Source of the DNA: Hemibagrus wyckioides
Taxonomy: Eukaryota > Chordata > Actinopteri > Siluriformes > Bagridae
Direction of reading: 5' to 3'
DNA length: 64,000 nt
Assembly (NCBI RefSeq): GCF_019097595.1
Contig: NC_080710.1
Location: forward strand, 12,577,280-12,641,279
Below, piece after piece: positions 11,534 to 29,646 of this stretch; within the stretch, counting starts at the first letter, position 1; each line of letters begins with the position of its first letter. Below the pieces are notes generated by a model that did no database searches, was not told the DNA's origin, and saw only the letters and a list, made by a program, of their open reading frames with translations. The position numbers were made by a program, and so were the translations under genes.

Positions 11534-13565
11534 TCAATTTAAAATGCACTGATAGAAATAGATTTAAGCAAAAATCAAATATTGTGATTGATCATAATAT
11601 ATTTTAAATCAATCGTTATTGAAAAAGAAAGACAGACGGTCTGTGAAGAAACTAGTGTCTAAAATGTACTTATTAAATGGATGGGTAAGTAGGCTAGTAA
11701 AATGATTTGATGCTTACATAACTGTTAACTTTTTATAGTCCATCATCATTCAACAAAGCTGATTTGAGAGTACTAAATCAAATCGTATTGAATCAAAGCA
11801 AAGCAAATTCAGTGGAATCATCAAATAACTAATTGTTGCCTTGAAAAGAATTGAAATGGTATCATATTCACAACTAAAATTTACTGAATAATTATGTGAA
11901 GCATAATTTAGACCTGATGTTTCATTTGTTTAATAACAAGCCTAAAGACTACCTAGAAAGGCGTTTAGAGCTCTGGAGAAAGTGCATGGTCTAGATATCA
12001 ACAGTTCAGATTCTTGGAGTAGAACACCTCTAAGTAATGTCCCTAAGATTAGAGCTGTAGTCTCTGTAGGTGGGTTGCTCTTTGTGAGTCTAACCATTAA
12101 GCATGGATGGTATCACCTAAGTTGTTTCCATGCAAGGCACAGTGAGCTGTCTGACCTTGTGCTGGCCTGATGATGAAAAATCACTATGTTGTCCAGGGCT
12201 CAGAATCTGAGAAAAACTTGAATGCCAAATAAACCATGAATCTTACATCTCTATTTGTGCTGCTGAGGAGAAGCAATGAATTTGAGTGTTTGTCCTTAAA
12301 AGGCAAACCTTAACACATGTGCGTTCTGGTTCCCGAGTGGAATTACAGGCGATTAAAAGTCAAATCATGTTGATGCCATAGCCACCTGTGAATAAGAGCC
12401 AAAGGAGCAAAACTGTATACTTTCTGGTTGGAAGGGATGGAAGACTCTTTTCCATGTCAATCACTATGATATCATGTATGTACAAAAGGGCAATAGGAGC
12501 TTTCCTGTGGATGTGATTTTCAGCTATGCAACACAGCATAACCACTAGTTTTAAAAGTTATATTTGGCTGGGATAACAAGTCTCGAATGAAGCACATATT
12601 GGATTTCATCCTCCACAGTTGGCAACTATCATATAATGGGGAGAATTAAAAAATTCTAAATTGATATCTGGATTTTTGTACAGAGGCTTTGTGACATTGT
12701 CCATGTTTTAGCTTGATATAAATAAAATTGAATTGCATTAAAGCTGGCTAATGGCAGGAAATTGGCAGGTGACCAAACTAAGGGGAAAAAAGGCATATGT
12801 GTTCAGTAGAAATAGGAACATGAAAATTAAAAAAATTGAGACAGTAAATCATTTGTGTTATTGTGTTTCACTAGCAAACTGTAAGAGTTTGGAACAGCCG
12901 AAATATTATTTCCTAAGCCACTATTGTGGATATAGGATTGTCTAGTGACAAATTTGATCACGCTGTATAAGCTTTGTGTTCTTACACACAAAAACATTGA
13001 CAAAAACATCAAGCATTGTACACAAGCTGTACTGCGACTGTAATCCATGTTGCACATACCTCTGATAAAGGTAAAAAACAACAACATCAGTAAATAATAC
13101 AGTTAGGATCAAGAAACAAATAAGGATAAACCTTGAGGAGTTGGAATAAGAAGGAATTGCTGATATGCAGAGTTTCTTCTCAAGTTCTGGCTTTGTCCTT
13201 TATTGACCATGGTTTCAAAGGATGTGATTTCAGACAACCAGAAATGTGCTTGCATTTAATTAGAAGGAGAATCAATGCAACTGGGAAGAAAATAATAGAA
13301 CTGCTTAACTCTTGTTAAACTGTGCACTTTATGATTATTGATTCTTTCATCTCTTATGAACAAGAATGTACTACAGCTAATGTACGGGGTGAGCATTACT
13401 ACAGCTAATGTCTTTACGCCCTTTGTCATAACTTTAACTCTTAACCAGTCCTGCATTTTAGAAATAGAAATAATAGGGATGTTGATGTATTGTTGATAGA
13501 GCTTTCAAAGCACTTTTGTATGTCCCTATGGATAAGCCAAATGCCATAAATGTAAATTTTTTCAT
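11534..13565. other. AT-rich intergenic DNA
   Basis: Only short frames; no gene, RNA or repeat family recognised. Confidence 0.45.
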
Positions 13566-13569
13566 ACCA

Positions 13570-13802
13570 ATCCATATATATCCAATCTATCCTCGGCGTC
13601 ATCAGGCATCAAGGCAGGATACACACTGGATGGAGTGCCAACCCATTGCAGGGCACATGCACAAACTCATTCACTCACGCAATCACACACTACAATTTAG
13701 AGACTCCAATCAGCCTAGTAGCATGTCTTTGGACTGTGGGAGGAAACCGGAGCCCCCGGAGGAAACCCACCAAGCACGAGGAGAACATGCAAACCACCAT
13801 AA
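13570..13802 (+). repeat. Teleost interspersed repeat, diverged copy
   Basis: ggatacacactggatggagt, gccaacccattgcagggcac and gactgtgggaggaaaccgga match the repeat at 4728-4985 in order and orientation. Confidence 0.6.
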
Positions 13803-13865
13803 ATGTATATGTAAATAAAAATGTAGGAACCATTACACTTTGATCAGTCCTTTAACAGTCCAAGC

Positions 13866-14336
13866 TACACCGACCAGCCATGTTTGTAAGCTGGTGTGTT
13901 ACATACCCTGAATAAATCTGTTTACACATCACTATAACATTAAGCATTGCATGTGCTTTACAGAAACTATATATCTCCCTCAGTAAATATCCTAAATGCT
14001 GTTGTAAATATATTCTATCACCAGGGCCACCCATGACCCTGTCACCAGTTCACCACTGTTCCTTCCTTGGACCACTTTTGATAGATACTGACCACTGCAG
14101 ACCAGGAACACCCCACAACAGCTGCTCTGATCTAGTCGTCTAGCCATCACAATTTGGCCCTCTCTCAAATCCTTACTCTTCCCCATTTCTCCTGCTTCTA
14201 ACACATCAACTTTGAGGACATAATGTTCACTTGCTGCCTAATATATCCCACCCACTAACAGGTGCCATGATGAGGAGATAATCAGTGTTATTCAATTCAC
14301 CAGTCAGTGGTCATAATGTTATACCTGATCGGTGTA
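13866..14336 (-). mobile_element. Tc1-like non-autonomous copy 1, minus strand, scrambled left part
   Basis: Right end tacctgatcggtgta (to 14336) and left end tacaccgaccag (from 13866) match the ends of the copies at 27732 and 30701. About 14010-14215 (minus) keeps the start of the same transposase frame ([13 protein letters not shown]) and the ggtccaaggaaggaacagtgg block. The remainder to 13866 differs from the other copies, so this one was truncated or rearranged. Confidence 0.75.
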
Positions 14337-14689
14337 ACTAGCTAGATAGAGACCACTCTTTAAAATAGGAAAGATCCTTTTGTCTTGCAGTTCAATTTTG
14401 TTTTATTCACCCATTTGTTTGTTTGAAACTATGATACAATATGATGAATGACTGACATGTGAATTGATACAGATTCTGCTGCTTAAAAAAACGAGTAATT
14501 ATTTGCATTTTTATGAAAAAGAAATACAATACAAAATCAGCCTCGCTTGTTTTGTTATTATTTACCATAGCTAGAATATATCTGACTGCGCACCTAAAGT
14601 ATATGTAAACAAAAGAAACCTGTAAACAAATACGTTTTAAATGCCTCCCCCTAATTTCTCTTCTTGCCCTAAGCGTGTGGAGAGAATGG

Positions 14690-14923
14690 CTTTATTGTTT
14701 GTGGCTGGTTATCAGAGAAAATGCGCTCTCTTTCCACTAGGAGGCTGATTAGCGAAGCGCTTGCCCGGATGCAAAACATTCGCTTCATATTGCGTGTTTG
14801 GTAAAATAAATATTTTATCTGTAAATTATTTATAGATCATTTAAATTCCGTAGCGGATCACGGAGCGCCCCTTATGTGGTTTTAAGCCAGGAGGCAAATG
14901 CAGATGTTTGCCTAGCTTAAGAG
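14690..14923 (+). other. rxrb: rxrb non-coding first exon and promoter area (start approximate)
   Basis: The block ends in a strong donor (AAGAG|GTAAGTA at 14923/14924). Joined to exon 2 (from about 15805) the reading frame of the receptor meets an in-frame TAG in this exon (14913-14915), so it is 5' UTR. It contains a five-codon upstream frame (ATG at 14898, stop at 14915). No TATA box was recognised; the transcription start cannot be fixed. Confidence 0.5.
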
Positions 14924-15804
14924 GTAAGTAAATAGTTGTGCTAAGCTTGTTTGGTAGGTTCGCTAGCTAGCATACACGCAGTGCTTGGTTGCTAGGGAGT
15001 TTGCGATTGTTGTGGCGTTTATATTTGATAAAAACAGTTCGTATTGTTCGTTTTTTTATTTTTTATTTTTATTTTCCCCATTATAGTCGTTCGATTAAAA
15101 CTAGCCAACGAAGCAAGGTAGCATCCACATAAGTGAAGTGCATTGTGCGACGTTGCGTCTATTTGTAATCGAGTGAATTAGCAAGCTAGCTTTCTGCTCT
15201 CTGGGGCTAGCTAGGCTAGCTGGTTGTCTGCGCTGTGAGGTAACGTGCCACTTATCTTAGCTACACTTAAATAGACGTGCAAAAGCTGTGTTTTTCATCT
15301 CAAATGTTTTTTTTTTCATTTGGGTTGTAACCAGGCCTGACCAAAGGACTGCTGATGATACAAAAACACTGGAAGAAAATCATAGCTAGCTAGCGCTGGG
15401 CGCTGTTTGGACGCGCAGGCCTCTTCGGCCATTTTTGTTGACATTCCTACTATTCCTTCATCTCGCATGTTGTTAACTATCTTGAAAAGTTTTATATATT
15501 GTATTTGAATGAATGCCGACAGTTGTTGACATTCGTAAAGATTTTTGATTTAAAACGACATTTTCTTAATATGTTACAAGATCCCTAATACTCAGCTAAC
15601 ACTGCATGTAAAGTCAGTGAAGGAAAGTGTAGACCAGTGTAGAGGTAGCTGGAGCTCAGTAGCTATCATTGTGGCACTGAGGGATCTGTAATCCTAGCAA
15701 CCAGCTGTTAAATTTAATTAGGCAAACATCAGAGTTGTATTTTAACCCGTCTTTAATCAGATATATACTCTGTTTTGTCAGTTGCATGTTTTTCCCTCAT
15801 TTAG
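14924..15804 (+). other. rxrb intron 1
   Basis: Contains several GCTAGC palindromes (near 14963, 15188, 15207-15220, 15384-15392) and another donor-like gtgaggtaacg near 15236, which could mark an alternative leader exon. No coding sequence seen. Confidence 0.4.
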
Positions 15805-15853
15805 TAGTGAAGACAAGCAGTCTCCTCTAAAGTGGCCAGGTTGGCTTGCATCT

Positions 15854-22318
<6,465 letters not shown>

Positions 22319-24090
22319 CTTTGCCCTAAGGGAGGCTGGGAGATCACTGTGACTGCACTTTTCAATCTCAGGGGAACTTGAGCAATTGGCCAGCCTCCAG
22401 TCCATGATACACTTGTTGTTAGGTTTGTCTCTTTGTAAGTGCAAAACAGAGTCTAAAAAACCCAAGACTTGCCATGAACTTAGAGTATGTTGGTGCTATA
22501 TTTCAGTCATAAGTCTTGAATTCTTGTGGATTTTTTTTTTCCTTTTTTTTTTTTTTCTTTTTCTTTTTTAAAAGATTGGAACCTTCAGTTCCCTTCCTAG
22601 CTTACATGGGATTTACATTTTGATAGAACCATTTAAGGCTTTTAAACTTGTGGATGTTGAGCTTTATTTGTCTGTAAGTGTGCTCCTCCATCATCTCGTC
22701 AGTGTGGTTTCTTTTATTCCTTAAGGGACTAATTTATTCAGCTCAGACCTTAAAGGACTGGCGATACGAACAACTGAAAGAACAGTTAAGAAAAACTGTT
22801 TTAAAATCTATAAGCTGACATCGCTCTCCCAGTTAAGCTAGCCTGGCCAAACATGTATGCAATGAAAATGCACAAAAGTCTGGAGAAAAGCTCATTATGA
22901 TGTGCAATTTGCAAAATAATGCTAGTCAAATATTTTGGAGTTTATTCCAGGGAAGCGAGGTCTTACCATGTGCTCATAGATCTAGATCATGGGTGCTTGA
23001 CTGATCTTTTACATGCTTGATACATTGTACTGTTTATTTTCTTCTTCTTCTCCTTTTTTTTTTTTTTTTTTTCTCCTTCTTCTTTTCAGTTTGCAGTTTT
23101 GGTGAAAACTGAAAAAAATAACTAGGATACTAAGTTCACTAAATTAGCCATGCATTGCTTTATGACTGCAGTGTTCCAGGCTGAAGTCGGTAAACTGCTT
23201 TGTGACATTGCTTTTTCTCTCAGTTATTCTTTTCGTAGTACACGCTTGTTTTATCACATATCACGTAACCTTTTAACTTGAGTTATGATTCCTTATGTAA
23301 ACTGCACTATACCAGTTCAAATATCAGATATTTGACCAAAAGGGGTCATATTTGTGTATGCTTTGGTGCTTTAAAAAAAGAAAATGGCTGTTTTAAATGT
23401 TACATCCCTGAAAACGCACATAGAAACTTGTAGGCAGGAAACAGTTATATTTTAACAAAGCTGAACATAAGCAATACTAAATTTAAAATACGAATGTGTA
23501 TAATCTCATTTCTGAGTCAAATTGTCAGACGTCAATTTCTAGTACTGTGCAAACAGTTGTTCAGGGACAGTAAAACATGAGTGCAACAAAAGAGCAGAAA
23601 TCCATGTTCATTTATATTCCAATGATTTTTATCATTGCTTTTAGTTGCTTTGTACATCTAAAATACAAAAAAAGACCTTAGTTTGCACTGTATTTCCTGT
23701 GAATCCCAGTTTTCTGACTGTCTTTGCTCTTTTTCTTAGTGATGTGTTTTTTCTCAGATTTCAATTAGATTTGTAATCTTGCTGGTTTTTTGTAAGATCT
23801 TTGCTTTGCTTTGGGGACGAAGACCACAGAGACTTTGAAATGCAAGTTCCCTATTGGCAAAAATGTTTACTACACCTTCGGGTTGTTTTGTATGGTCCTG
23901 TACAACCACCATCCTTACTGCATTAGGACATGTTTGTGTCTGTCATTGCACTAAATTTGTCATACAATGATGATTGTAATGATCCTCCATCAGGTTCTCC
24001 ATCGCTAGAGCTCAATTTAAAGGAGCTTGATGGCACTGCAAGTGAACCATATGGACACGACCCTAAATAAAAGCTGGTGATATCGAGACT
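22319..24090 (+). other. rxrb: rxrb 3' UTR with polyadenylation signal
   Basis: From the TAG at 22316-22318 to an AATAAA at 24066-24071, followed by a GT-rich stretch near 24090-24105 (tgtggtgttcggtctgtc). Contains pyrimidine runs near 22530-22570 and 23040-23090. The end is inferred. Confidence 0.6.
24066..24071 (+). terminator. Polyadenylation signal AATAAA of rxrb
   Basis: Canonical hexamer with a downstream GT-rich element about 25 nt away. Confidence 0.6.
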
Positions 24091-24699
24091 CGTGTGGTGT
24101 TCGGTCTGTCATTTGACTGGATGAGGAGCATAATGGCTACAGCAGAGCTAGAACGCTAAACAGATCGCACCTGATTCAACAAATGATCTCATCAGCTAAT
24201 CACAGGACTGTGTTAAGCATGCGTTAGAGAAATACCGAGCTGCTCTGGGGCTTCCAAAACATTTCCATCCTTACATAACAGCAAAAAATAGGTTAGATAT
24301 ATAAATCCTGTCATGGACGGACAAATAGTAAATTCAGTTCAAGTTGTGTTTAGCCACTTTCAAGTGAAACTTAATTGCCTAAGCTGGAAGGAGTACTAAC
24401 ATGTAATGTATATGGTAAGCTAGTTAATTGGAAACAAACGAGTATTTGAATTAGCACATATCATGTTAACAAAATGTATATTTTCCCCAACCTGTAACAG
24501 ATAACTTGAGGAAAAGGATGTTTCAAGCATGAGATGTTGAACGGCTTCACATGTTTAATGCCGAAATAATACAATTTCTGAAGAGTTTTAATGATTAAGG
24601 TGAAATATTGAGTTCTGAACATTATAGATACTTCAGTGCGATATCTGCATGAAACACACCACATGACCAGCGTTTTCTCTGGATGCTTCATAAAAGCTT

Positions 24700-24979
24700 T
24701 TTATTGCAAGATTTTTTATACAGTATATACTTTTTTTTTTTCCGCTGTGAGTATTAACAAGACTAATTCACATTCTTGGTACTCTTATTCAATACCCACT
24801 TTGTATGGCACTTGCAGCAAAATGTTGGACATGACTCGATTCTGTTTACTTTAAGTGCAATGATCTCGAAAAGGCTTGTGAGCAGGAGTGGAAGGTGGGT
24901 GGGTTACAAGGACCAAACATGTTTCAAGTTTGTGCAAAAAAAAGGAAAGAAAAAAAAAACAACCTTAAAAAAATTTATT
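24700..24979 (-). terminator. Polyadenylation signals of fhod3
   Basis: Minus-strand AATAAA occurs at 24974-24979 and again at 24700-24705. Either would give a 3' UTR of 1.5-1.8 kb after the stop at 26491. Which is used cannot be told. Confidence 0.45.
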
Positions 24980-26395
24980 ACACATAACAAAAGCAAACAT
25001 CGCTGAGCATCCACCCGACGTCGCAGAAGCTCCCTTTGACGCGACTCCTTTGACTTCCTCTTGGTTTTTAAACAACGCATGGCTTGCTTTACTTTTCTTA
25101 AATTATAATTATCACAGAATAACACTGCTTCTGACCTATAATACACTATTCTATACAAATACGAATGCAACAGATGCACAAATAAAAACAAGAGATTTAC
25201 ACAATTGTACAACATTTGTCTTCTTAGGGAACATTTAGTTTCTACATTAGATTTCTAGTTCATTTGTCATTTTTACAGTACTCGATTATCTGAAAAGAAG
25301 AAGACATCAGACAAAAACAAAGACACTTCTTCTTGTTAATACTTGCCATTGCTTTAAAATGACATGATACACAGAGTAAGGTGCTGGGGTGGGGTGGGGG
25401 GTTGGGTACTACCGGGTCGTGTAGTACAGTTGCGTGGATTGTCAGATTAATGTTTTGGGTTTCAAGCTACAGAACAGACGTTTCATGATTTTCACATGTA
25501 TAATAAGTGTTCTTCCGATAAAAGCTGAGTGCTGCTGTGCTGAAGAGACCGCATGACCACACCTCTGTCCTTTTCCAAAGATGCAACGTTTTGACCAGAT
25601 GCCACAAGTATAGCTGTCATGCATCACACAAGGTTGAATTAAAAATGTTTCATTTGTAACAGTTAACATCAAGGCAGCATCAAAAGTTCTTCTTGGGCTA
25701 AGACTAGTGTTGATTTGTGTCTGGAAACAGATTTCCGCCTATTCTCCTTGAGCACTTTCAGCAGATGGACTACAGTACAAGTGGCAGAAGGTGCTGTAGG
25801 TCAGCATTGTGTATCAGACCTGTATGTTGTTGCATATCGCTGATCATCTCAGGCTCACTCAAAAATAATAATAATAATAATAATAAAAAAAACCTTATAT
25901 AAAGTATATATAATAATAATCAATAATACCACAGCAGTGCAGAGAGAATCACCTCTACTTCAGGGATTTCTATAAATCTGTGCTCTGCAGTTTCCCTTGG
26001 ACATGAATGCTGAATGTGCTACTAACCAAAGCAGGTTTCTCCAAACGGCTAATGTTTGATAACCATGGTGTGAAAGATCGGCCACTGATCTTTGGGTTCA
26101 CACTCAAGGCCACAGTGGTAAGCAACACTAACACGTTTGTCTTTTTCGAGAACTCGTTCCTCACTACCACACAGGGCTACAAGAGTGTGTCTGTATTTGT
26201 GTTTAGAGAGTTGTATTGTAGAAGGTTGAACGGCAGCTGATACTGTGCTTGTCTTTTAAAAATGCAGTAAAAGTGGTAGGTGTTAAGAAATATCAGTCTT
26301 TCAAACAGCATGCTTAGGTTGCAGTGTCCAGGATCAGGTGTATTGAGATTTGAAGCGTGTGTACGTGTGTGTGCATGTGTGTGTGTGCGTGTGCA

Positions 26396-26427
<32 letters not shown>

Positions 26428-26490
26428 CGTGTGCGTGTGTGTGTGCGTGTGTGTGTATGAAGACCCTGAGCTGCTAGAATCTATTCTGTG
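24980..26490 (-). other. fhod3: fhod3 3' UTR
   Basis: Runs from the TGA (26491-26493) towards the signals at 24979/24705. It includes an (AC)n run at 26352-26455 on this strand, an (ATT)n-like run near 25862-25890 and a G-rich tract near 25383-25405. No competing coding frame. Confidence 0.55.
26352..26457. repeat. (GT)n microsatellite with GC interruptions
   Basis: About 100 bp of GT repeats broken by gcgt and catgt units, just past the fhod3 stop. Confidence 0.95.
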
Positions 26491-28896
26491 TCACACTTGC
26501 ATCTCAGAGCCACTGGCTAATCCCAGAGCCTGTGCCTCCTCTGGGGTGAGCCCGTTCTTCAGTGTTCTTCTTACTGCAGAAGAAAATAAACAGATATTTA
26601 TGTTATTCATGAATGCATTTAAAAAAAAATTCTATTATATTATTAAGGATTTCTTCTAGTGTACAAAAAAATTCTATGGCCACAAATGAATTAATTTAGA
26701 AACACAATAAAATCTAGCCACATGGTTCTCATAGTACTAAGCTGACACTAGGTACTAAAGTATAAGCGATAAAAATGATGAAAAGAAAGTGTTAAAGGTA
26801 TGTGATAGACTGTTGCTTTGTATTTTTTTTTCCTGACCAATCCTACCCACTCCTGTAAACACTCTTGACCAACCTTGGGCACTCCTGCAGAAAGTTCGAC
26901 TAATGCTGCTCACCTCTACAGAGATTCAGTTCAATCCAATTTTATTTGTATTGGGCTTTTAACAATGGACATTGTCACAAAGCAGCTTTAAAGGAATATA
27001 AAAATGTAGAATAGGATGTCTAAAAAATTTCTATTTCTCCTCTGAGCAAGACTGAGGTGACGGTGGTGAGGAAAAACTCCCTGAGATGATATGAGGAAGA
27101 AACCTTAAGAGAAACCAGACTCAAAGAGAAGTTCATGCTCATCTGGGTGATGCTATAATTAACTGTACACTGTAATTTTGATCAATCCCACCTCCACCCA
27201 CAAAACTTTAGACTAATCCCAATCATTCCTGCATGAAACTTGACTTATTAAAACCCACCCTTTTGGAAAGTTTGACCAATCCTCTCCAATCCTGCAGGAA
27301 GTCTGGCTAAGTTTGACCAATCCCGCCCACTCCCACAAAAAAGGTTTCACCAATCCTGGCTTCTCCTGCCGGAAGCTTAACAATTCCCGCTTGCTCCTGC
27401 AGAAAGTTTGACTAATCCAACCTGCTCCCAAAACACACTTAACCACTCCTGCCTATTCTGCAGAAACTGAGACCGATCTAACCTTCTCCCACAAAAAGTC
27501 TGACCTCTTCCTCTGCAGAATATTAATGAATATATCCTTTATTTGTCCTGCGAGCTTCATACACAGGGGAAACAAATTCCAAGCTTAAATGTTTACTCTT
27601 TAGAAGCCTCGGGATTGAAATGAAGACAAAAATCAGGGACTGAGATACCAGGCAGTGATTCATCATCTCTGTTTTGTGTTGAAAAAGACTACATTTACAG
27701 CATTTGGCTGACGCCTTTAACCAGAGCGAGTTACCGATCAGGAATAACATTATGAGCACTGAGAGGTGAAGTGAATAACACTGATTATCTCCTCATCATG
27801 GCACCTGTTAGTGGGTGGGATATATTAGGCAGCAAGTGAACATTTTGTCCTCAAAGTTGATGTGTTAGAAGCAGGAAAAATGGACAAGAGTAAGGATTTG
27901 AGCGAGTTTGACAAGGGCCAAATTGTGATGGCTAGACGACTGGATCAGAGCATCTCCAAAACTGCAGTGGTCAGTATCTATCAAAACTGGTCCAAGGAAG
28001 GAACAGTGGTGAACCGACGACAGGGTCATGGGCAGCCAAGGCTCATTGATGCACATGGGGAGCGAAGGCTGGCCCGTGTGATCTGATCCAACAGACTCAA
28101 ATTGCTGAAGAAGTTAATGCTGGTTCTGATAGAAAGGTGTCAGAATACACAGCACATTACAGGTCAGGGCTGTTTTGGCAGCAAAAGGGGGACCAACACA
28201 ATATTAGGCAGGTGGTCATAATGTTATGTCTGGTCAGTGTACAGTGAGAGGTTGAGGGTTAAGGGTCGTGCTTAAGGGCAGTCCTGGTGTTTGAGCTCTT
28301 AACCTTTCACTCTTGGGCTACCACTTCCATATCTATGTTACTATCACCTACATACACAGGAAAGTATAGTGCATATTCTCCTGGCTCTTGTAACTGCTTT
28401 TGTCCTGTCATGTATTGTAAATGTCATGCAGTGACTTACAGGACTTGCGGTTAGCTCTGGAGCGTCTCCTCTCGCGAGGCTGACTGCGCTGACTGGGGCC
28501 CTGAGTTGCTGACTTTACTATACGCTCCATGATCTCATCTGCTGTGTCTTCCATGCAGTTCGATGTGTCTTCGTTGGCAGAGGACCACAGTCCCATGCGG
28601 CCTATATGACACAGAAAGCACCGTTCTGTTCAAAACAAGGCTCCCAACACAGTAGCTACAGAGTGCATTTTTGAAGCTAACAGAAAGCTACAGGACTGTA
28701 GCGGTTTGGACGCACCTCGGCTGGCTCGGGTGCGGGTGCGTAGACCAGGCAGGACCGAAGGAGTGGTGTCTCCAAGCTGCAGACCGTCTCTCAGAACTGC
28801 GGTCATCTGCTCGTGCTCTGCTGCATTCTCAGCGTAGTCGAGTCCCTGCACTGGAGCGTCGTGACCGTCTGCTGCAGCGCCTGCAAACTTGCCGCT
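26491..28896 (-). CDS. fhod3: fhod3 C-terminal tail with DAD-like basic segment
   Basis: Exons 28716-28896 (SGKFAG...[12 protein letters not shown]...[10 protein letters not shown]), 28440-28601 ([14 protein letters not shown]...[12 protein letters not shown]) and 26491-26573 ([20 protein letters not shown]...MQV, stop). The RRRS...NRKS...RRT series corresponds to the three ROCK phosphorylation sites described for FHOD proteins; phosphorylation there releases autoinhibition. Confidence 0.93.
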
Positions 28897-29609
28897 CTGT
28901 GGAGAAAAGAACAGATAAACTGCAGATAAATCCCACTATCCAGTTGCTGTCCAGCACCTCTTTCCTCTGGCCTCTGGTAGTTGAGTCTCTTTGCCTGAAG
29001 GGATTTTTGTTGGCAATCTGAATCTTTCCATGCAGGCGTTTTGTTAAAAACAATCAAAAACCATTTCTAGCATGCACCACAGAACACCAAAATGCACACT
29101 GAGCTTAGTATCGTTAGTCTGTTGCCTAATCGCTAATGGGTGGACAAGATAACCAGTGGAAAGCAAAAAGCATAAAACTAATGCAAATCTACTGTCCACT
29201 GTGTGTTTATTTTAATGATCTCATTGACACCGTCATCAAAATGTCTGCATTTAACTTCTTGCTTTATAGATTCCACATGGTGACCCTGCTCCCTTCCTTC
29301 TCTCACAGCTTGTGTAATGGGATCACAAACACATTGCCTCTCTGCAGGTCCTTTCAACACCCGTTTCTCTGCTGGCGGTCGCTGTGTGTGTGTGTGTGTG
29401 TGAAGGTATTAGTGAACGTGACTCTCTTAGGGCTGGTGTCCATTTTCAACAATTCCATCATGATCAGTATGATGGAATATCTGACAGGACTTGTTCTCTG
29501 TTAGTCTCTGGCTGCTGATTGCAGTATTTTTTAACGTACAAAATAGTTAAAAGTTAATACATTGTTGAAGTGCACATGGGGATAAACAGGCTTCAGGTGC
29601 ACGCACACA

Positions 29610-29646
<37 letters not shown>

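Noticed and set aside
26352..26659. Cys/Val-rich 100-codon frame on the plus strand
   Set aside because: Product of the GT microsatellite; antisense to the end of fhod3.
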